A stretch of DNA of 15,535 nt, taken from positions 19,034 through 34,568 of the forward strand of contig FR901962.1 in assembly GCA_000438255.1 (NCBI GenBank), given 5' to 3'. The position numbers and the translations under genes are program-made. A model generated the notes under the pieces. The model searched no databases. It was not told the DNA's origin and was given only the letters and a program-made list of their open reading frames with translations. The DNA comes from Clostridium sp. CAG:389 (GTDB lineage: Bacteria > Bacillota > Clostridia > TANB77 > CAG-508). Of this stretch, positions 13,371 to 15,535 are shown piece after piece (position 1 is the first letter of the stretch; the number at the start of each line of letters is the position of its first letter).

Positions 13371-13805
13371 TTAAAAAATTGTTTTATTAGAAAATTCGGA
13401 AATTCCGAATTCAGTCATTGTTTCATTTTCTTCTAACTCATTTTCTTTATACATAAAACATTCTTTGTCATGTGAATATTCATTTTGTATTTTCTTAAAA
13501 ATCTTGCTGTTATTTATTGTAGCATTTATTTTTAGCTTATTTCTTATAATTTTTTCGTTTTTTAATAATTCTTGTATTTTTATATCATTGTAGTTACATA
13601 TCTTATCTATATCAAAATTATCAAATGCTTTTCTAAAAGATTATCTTTTATTTAATACACATTCCCAAGAAAGCCCTGCTTGAAAAGATTCTAATATTAA
13701 CATTTCAAATAAATATTTATCATTGAAATTAGGTTTACACCACTCATTATCATGATATTCTACATATTTTTCATTTTTTAAATTACACCATTTACATCTT
13801 ATCAT
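13371..13805 (-). pseudogene. tag: DNA-3-methyladenine glycosylase I remnant (in-frame stop, lost C-terminus)
   Basis: The frame starts MIRCKWCNLKNEKYVEYHDN, continues EWCKPNFNDKYLFEMLILES and FQAGLSWECVLNKR, then meets TAA at 13641-13643 (codon 55), and goes on in the same frame SFRKAFDNFDIDKICNYNDI. The family normally has Glu at that point (LNKREnFRKAFDNFD), so one base change GAA to TAA explains the break. Tag removes 3-methyladenine from alkylated DNA; Cys4 and His18 (zinc ligands) and the catalytic-region Glu of the LES..AGLSW motif are present. After IFKKIQNEY the family sequence ends and an unrelated tail follows to a stop at 13371, so the last ~80 residues with the second Cys/His zinc pair are absent. 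Two independent lesions make it a pseudogene. Confidence 0.85.
13393..13411. repeat. Perfect 19-bp palindrome inside the tag remnant tail
   Basis: AATTCGGAAATTCCGAATT is its own reverse complement around a central A. It lies in the unrelated tail that replaced the C-terminus of the tag remnant. It has more G+C than nearby DNA. It could be a protein-binding site brought in with the rearrangement. Confidence 0.6.
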
Positions 13806-13853
13806 AAGGCATTTGTTCCCTCTCTATTCATTAATATCAATTAACTATCTGCT

Positions 13854-14486
13854 TTAAACTTCTAATTTATTAACTATACTTATATAAACAATCAAATACG
13901 AAATTGAAATTAAGAAACCTGCCAATACATCACTTGTATAATGTACTCCCAAATATATTCTGCTAATACCAATGTTAACAATTAGTATTCCTAAAATCGT
14001 AATCAAAAACCATTTTAAATATTTATTTTTAACATATTTATAAATTAAATATATTAAATATCCATAAAAAGCCATACTTATCATAGAATGTCCTGATGGA
14101 AAACTATAACCACTTTCATTTATTATCCTAAATTCTTCTGGTCTCGGTATTTGAAGTATTCTTTTCAATAATTGATTTAATATTGTTATTATACCTAAAT
14201 TTGTAATAATTGATATTCCTATTTTCTTATTCTTTATTACAATAAATAATATTACTGCTATACCAATTAGAAATATAGCTCCACCAAAGTTTGTAATAAA
14301 TTTTGCTATTGGTGTTGCAAAATCTGATATTAAATAAGTTGATATAAATTTATAACCTATTATATCGCCATTCATAATCTCTTTATTAAATACATCTTCT
14401 GCTAAAGCTAAAAATCCAATTAAACAAATAAATAATATAATCCATTTTAAATTTTTAACAATAAATCTTTTTATTTTTTCTTTCAT
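13854..14486 (-). CDS. PAP2-family membrane phosphatase
   Basis: This 210-residue, probably six-helix membrane protein belongs to the type 2 phosphatidic acid phosphatase superfamily, which dephosphorylates lipid phosphates such as phosphatidic acid, phosphatidylglycerol phosphate or undecaprenyl diphosphate. All three catalytic motifs are intact: C1 KRILQIPRP at 108-116, C2 PSGH at 130-133 and C3 SRIYLGVHYTSD at 175-186. The ATG follows AAGAGG. It begins 3 nt after the end of a histidine-kinase tail, so it was probably the last gene of a two-component operon that has lost its front. With that promoter gone it may depend on read-through from the RhuM side. It is the only apparently intact gene among the pseudogenes. 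The exact lipid substrate cannot be told. Confidence 0.92.
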   Translation of the reverse strand: MKEKIKRFIVKNLKWIILFICLIGFLALAEDVFNKEIMNGDIIGYKFISTYLISDFATPIAKFITNFGGAIFLIGIAVILFIVIKNKKIGISIITNLGIITILNQLLKRILQIPRPEEFRIINESGYSFPSGHSMISMAFYGYLIYLIYKYVKNKYLKWFLITILGILIVNIGISRIYLGVHYTSDVLAGFLISISYLIVYISIVNKLEV

Positions 14487-14489
14487 TTC

Positions 14490-14654
14490 TTACCTCTTGT
14501 ATTCTTTAAATATTAATATAAAATTTGATCCTTTATTCGGTTCAATTTCTAGCTTTATTTCTGCTCTATTTACATTAGCTATTGATTTTGCAATAGCCAG
14601 TCCCAGTCCTGTTCCGCCAGTTTCTTTATTTCTTGATTTATCTACTCTAATCTG
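14490..14654 (-). pseudogene. Sensor histidine kinase C-terminal fragment
   Basis: A minus-strand frame reads RVDKSRNKETGGTGLGLAIA followed by KSIANVNRAEIKLEIEPNKG and ends FKEYKR at 14490. This is the end of a HATPase_c domain: the F/Y-RVDKSR stretch, the G2 box GGTGLGLAI, and the closing SNFILIF strand. Everything upstream (sensor, membrane helices, HisKA, N and G1 boxes) is missing; the frame begins at a junction with a RhuM gene. Such kinases normally pair with an OmpR-type regulator, of which there is no trace here. The PAP2 gene follows after 3 nt and its ribosome site lies inside the kinase's last codons, indicating former translational coupling. Confidence 0.85.
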
Positions 14655-14967
14655 TTGCTTGTTTTGAGTTTACTCTATACCCTACAGCAATTATTGCATC
14701 TAGGCTGTAGAAGTTAGTATTATAGTTTTTTCCGTCATTTGCAGTTATTCGAATTTTTCGAATAACTGATTCTTCTGTCAATTCGCCTGATTTAAATATT
14801 TCTTTTAAGTGATAATTTATTGTGTTCACTTCTACTTCAAATAATTTTGACATTGATTTTTGAGTTAACCAAAAATCTTCATTATCATATAAAACTTCTA
14901 CAGAAACATTATCATTATTTTGACTTTGGTATATGATTAAATCTTTTAAATTTTCTATTGGATTCAT
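14647..14967 (-). pseudogene. RhuM-family protein, truncated by a deletion junction
   Basis: The frame of 106 residues matches the N-terminal part of RhuM (virulence RhuM / HTH-like accessory protein), usually about 300 residues: IIYQSQNNDNVSVEVLYDNE, FWLTQKSMSKLFEVEVNTIN, HLKEIFKSGEL, then SLDAIIAVGYRVNSKQAT. Family members go on from SKQAT into an xFRxWAT segment; here the frame becomes a stop at 14647 because the sequence passes directly into a histidine-kinase tail. The start ATG at 14967 has GAAGGGATGAG upstream. RhuM genes are typical of accessory islands and often sit beside restriction genes; none is seen. The remaining N-terminal part could still be expressed as a small DNA-binding-like protein, but truncation is clear. 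Confidence 0.85.
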
Positions 14968-15048
14968 TTATACTCTCATCCCTTCTCTTTATATCTCTAT
15001 AACTTGTAAGTTGTATTTATAGTATACAAAATAAATTTTAATTTTTTC

Positions 15049-15078
15049 TTGACTTTATCAATATATTTAGAGTATAAT
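15049..15078 (+). promoter_or_regulatory. Sigma-A promoter of the convergent small RNA
   Basis: TTGACT (15049-15054), an 18-bp spacer and a perfect TATAAT (15073-15078) form the best-matching promoter in the window. Transcription would start near 15085. No protein-coding gene with a ribosome site follows within the transcript, which runs into a terminator about 90 nt later. Confidence 0.8.
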
Positions 15079-15084
15079 AAAAGT

Positions 15085-15175
15085 AGGAAATGACAAATCC
15101 ACAAACGTGGTTTTGCCGAAATAGATATAAAAACTCACATCTAAATCGTCAAATTTACAGATGTGAGCTTTTTTT
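15085..15175 (+). ncRNA. Small RNA, candidate type I antitoxin
   Basis: The RNA is predicted from a strong promoter and a strong terminator about 90 nt apart. It starts AGGAAATGAC and has a small hairpin CCAC(15099-15102)-AAAC-GTGG(15107-15110). It continues GTTTTGCCGAAATAGATATA and ends in the stem 15134-15142/15159-15167 with a U-run. Its 3' half, about 15129-15175, is fully complementary to the 3' untranslated end of the opposing peptide mRNA. Its CACATCT (15136-15142) can also pair with AGATGTG in the 5' leader of that mRNA (15343-15337). This layout is that of par/Fst-type antitoxin RNAs. An ATG within it (15090) has no usable ribosome site and its frame runs through the terminator, so I treat the RNA as non-coding. 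Confidence 0.65.
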
Positions 15176-15178
15176 ATT
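15129..15178. terminator. Shared bidirectional terminator of peptide mRNA and small RNA
   Basis: CTCACATCT (15134-15142) and AGATGTGAG (15159-15167) form a perfect 9-bp stem with a 16-nt loop. CTTTTTTTATTT follows on the plus strand, and on the minus strand GAGTTTTTATA follows. Both convergent transcripts would end here, giving complementary 3' ends. The peptide stop codon (15174-15176) lies inside the plus-strand U-run. Confidence 0.88.
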
Positions 15179-15287
15179 TATGTAGTTGCTTATCAACCCA
15201 GTTCTTATACAGAACTGCTGTCAAGGCAACGTTTAATGTTAAAGAAAACATTAAGGATAATATTAAAAATAGTATCACTTTAACCAT
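15174..15287 (-). CDS. 37-residue single-pass membrane peptide, candidate type I toxin
   Basis: The peptide begins MVKVILFLILSLMFSLTLNV and ends ALTAVLYKNWVDKQLHK: one hydrophobic helix (about 3-28) and a short polar, positively charged tail. That is the usual build of type I toxins, which insert in the cell membrane. The ATG at 15287 lies 8 nt after AAAGGTGG (15303-15296); an in-frame ATG at 15293 (adding MF) is too close to it. Its promoter, leader and terminator are all present, so this is a complete small transcription unit. A small RNA is transcribed toward it from the other strand and shares its terminator. The sequence does not resemble Fst, TxpA/BsrG or the holin-like toxins as I know them, so it may be a new family; toxicity is inferred from layout only. 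Confidence 0.65.
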   Translation of the reverse strand: MVKVILFLILSLMFSLTLNVALTAVLYKNWVDKQLHK

Positions 15288-15295
15288 AAACATCA

Positions 15296-15339
15296 CCACC
15301 TTTCCTACGAAGATTCGTAAAAATTGGTGGCAAAACCAC
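15296..15339 (-). promoter_or_regulatory. Leader that can hide the peptide's Shine-Dalgarno
   Basis: In the mRNA, GCCACC (15331-15326) can pair with GGUGGU (15300-15295), which is the Shine-Dalgarno itself. A small hairpin ACGAA-UC-UUCGU (15318-15307) sits in between. The same CCAC (15330-15327) can instead pair with GUGG (15339-15336) across a UUUUG loop, freeing the Shine-Dalgarno. The two folds exclude each other, as in a translational switch. Confidence 0.5.
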
Positions 15340-15355
15340 ATCTGCTTATCATCAT
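15305..15355 (-). CDS. Possible 16-codon upstream ORF in the peptide mRNA leader
   Basis: An ATG preceded closely by TAGGAA opens a frame MMISRCGFATNFYESS that ends with TAG at 15305-15307, directly against the GAAAGGTGG ribosome site of the 37-residue peptide. A ribosome on this frame would unfold the hairpin hiding that site and stop beside it, so translational coupling, as between mok and hok, is possible. AGGA is only two or three bases from the first ATG and better spaced for the second (15352). The small size and the AT-rich setting make it uncertain. Confidence 0.3.
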   Translation of the reverse strand: MMISRCGFATNFYESS

Positions 15356-15369
15356 TTCCTATGGTAATT

Positions 15370-15398
15370 ATTCTACAATATTCTTTTAAATTTGTCTA
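15370..15398 (-). promoter_or_regulatory. Promoter of the small membrane peptide gene
   Basis: On the minus strand TAGACA (15398-15393), 17 bp and TAGAAT (15375-15370) give a good sigma-A promoter. The start would be near 15363, producing a leader of about 75 nt with the hairpins described. Each box has one mismatch to consensus, making it weaker than the opposing small-RNA promoter, as is usual for toxin versus antitoxin. Confidence 0.65.
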
Positions 15399-15490
15399 TA
15401 AAATTTATAAATTTTCATTAGTTTTTATTTTAATTTAGAAATCAACTCAAACGACAAATTACTAATTCTTGTTACGATTATATAATAAAA

Positions 15491-15518
15491 GGTAAATAAT
15501 TTCAACTGGTTATCTACC
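15491..15518 (-). terminator. Terminator of a minus-strand gene beyond the right edge
   Basis: On the minus strand GGTAGATAA (15518-15510) pairs with TTATTTACC (15499-15491), with one A-G mismatch and a 10-nt loop, followed by TTTTATTATAT. It would end a gene whose coding region lies outside the window and insulates the peptide promoter just downstream. Confidence 0.55.
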
Positions 15519-15535
15519 CAACTTATTGTAATTTA

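Larger units (their letters stand above)
15084..15361. repeat. Mirror-image 5' ends of the convergent RNA pair
   Basis: TAGGAAATGA occurs on the plus strand at 15084-15093 and on the minus strand at 15361-15352. GTGGTTTTGCC occurs on the plus strand at 15107-15117 and on the minus strand at 15339-15329. The two blocks are 13 and 12 nt apart, and each pair begins 5-8 nt after the -10 box of its promoter. Thus both RNAs begin with the same two blocks, an imperfect inverted repeat bracketing the locus. Confidence 0.85.

Noticed and set aside
15090..15185. 31-codon open frame within the small RNA, beginning MTNPQTWFCRNRYKNSHL
   Set aside because: There is no ribosome site at usable distance and the frame reads through the terminator stem and U-run, ending after the transcript should stop. 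The promoter-terminator spacing argues for a non-coding RNA.
15163..15438. 91-codon plus-strand frame over the toxin-like locus
   Set aside because: It is antisense to the membrane peptide and starts inside a terminator U-run; no promoter or ribosome site precedes it.

Overview
The window is strongly AT-rich DNA from a low-GC, spore-forming Gram-positive, most likely a member of the Clostridia. The evidence is a dipicolinate synthase A gene (a spore-core solute enzyme), a PolA with a degenerate proofreading domain, AGGAGG-type ribosome sites and TTG start codons. Nearly everything is on the minus strand; the exceptions are a small XRE regulator at the left edge, a 144-residue helical protein near 3.7 kb and a short RNA near 15.1 kb. 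No tRNA, rRNA, CRISPR array or intact insertion sequence is visible.

Layout, left to right. 1-350: XRE regulator with a repeat-rich promoter and a bidirectional terminator. 368-3395: minus-strand operon TPR membrane protein - dpaA - uppP. 3396-4357: divergent intergenic region, a 144-aa helical protein of unknown role, then a 275-bp stretch with three hairpins and a coding-like remnant. 4358-7772: polA (TTG start) followed by a membrane-anchored lytic transglycosylase. 7829-12384: three consecutive polytopic membrane proteins of about 500 residues that look like GT-C (GtrII-type) glycosyltransferases, two of them clearly tandem paralogues. 12493-12627: a 44-residue exported or membrane peptide.

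12.7-15.0 kb is a gene graveyard: an HD-phosphohydrolase remnant with an internal deletion, an orphan 69-aa ORF, a tag (3-methyladenine glycosylase I) gene with one in-frame stop and a lost C-terminus, an apparently intact PAP2 phosphatase, and a deletion junction joining the front of a RhuM gene to the tail of a sensor histidine kinase.

The most interesting locus is at 15.05-15.40 kb. A 37-residue single-pass membrane peptide on the minus strand faces a short RNA of about 90 nt on the plus strand. The two transcripts converge on one shared bidirectional terminator, each has a recognisable sigma-A promoter, and their 5' ends carry the same two sequence blocks (TAGGAAATGA, 12-13 nt, GTGGTTTTGCC). 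The peptide mRNA leader can hide its Shine-Dalgarno sequence in a hairpin and contains a 16-codon upstream ORF ending against that sequence. This is the architecture of a type I toxin-antitoxin module (par/Fst-like layout), but the peptide does not look like Fst, TxpA or the holin-like toxins I know.

Functionally, the main chromosome genes cover DNA repair and replication (polA), envelope metabolism (uppP, lytic transglycosylase, GtrII-like proteins, PAP2) and sporulation (dpaA). The right end is accessory DNA in decay.
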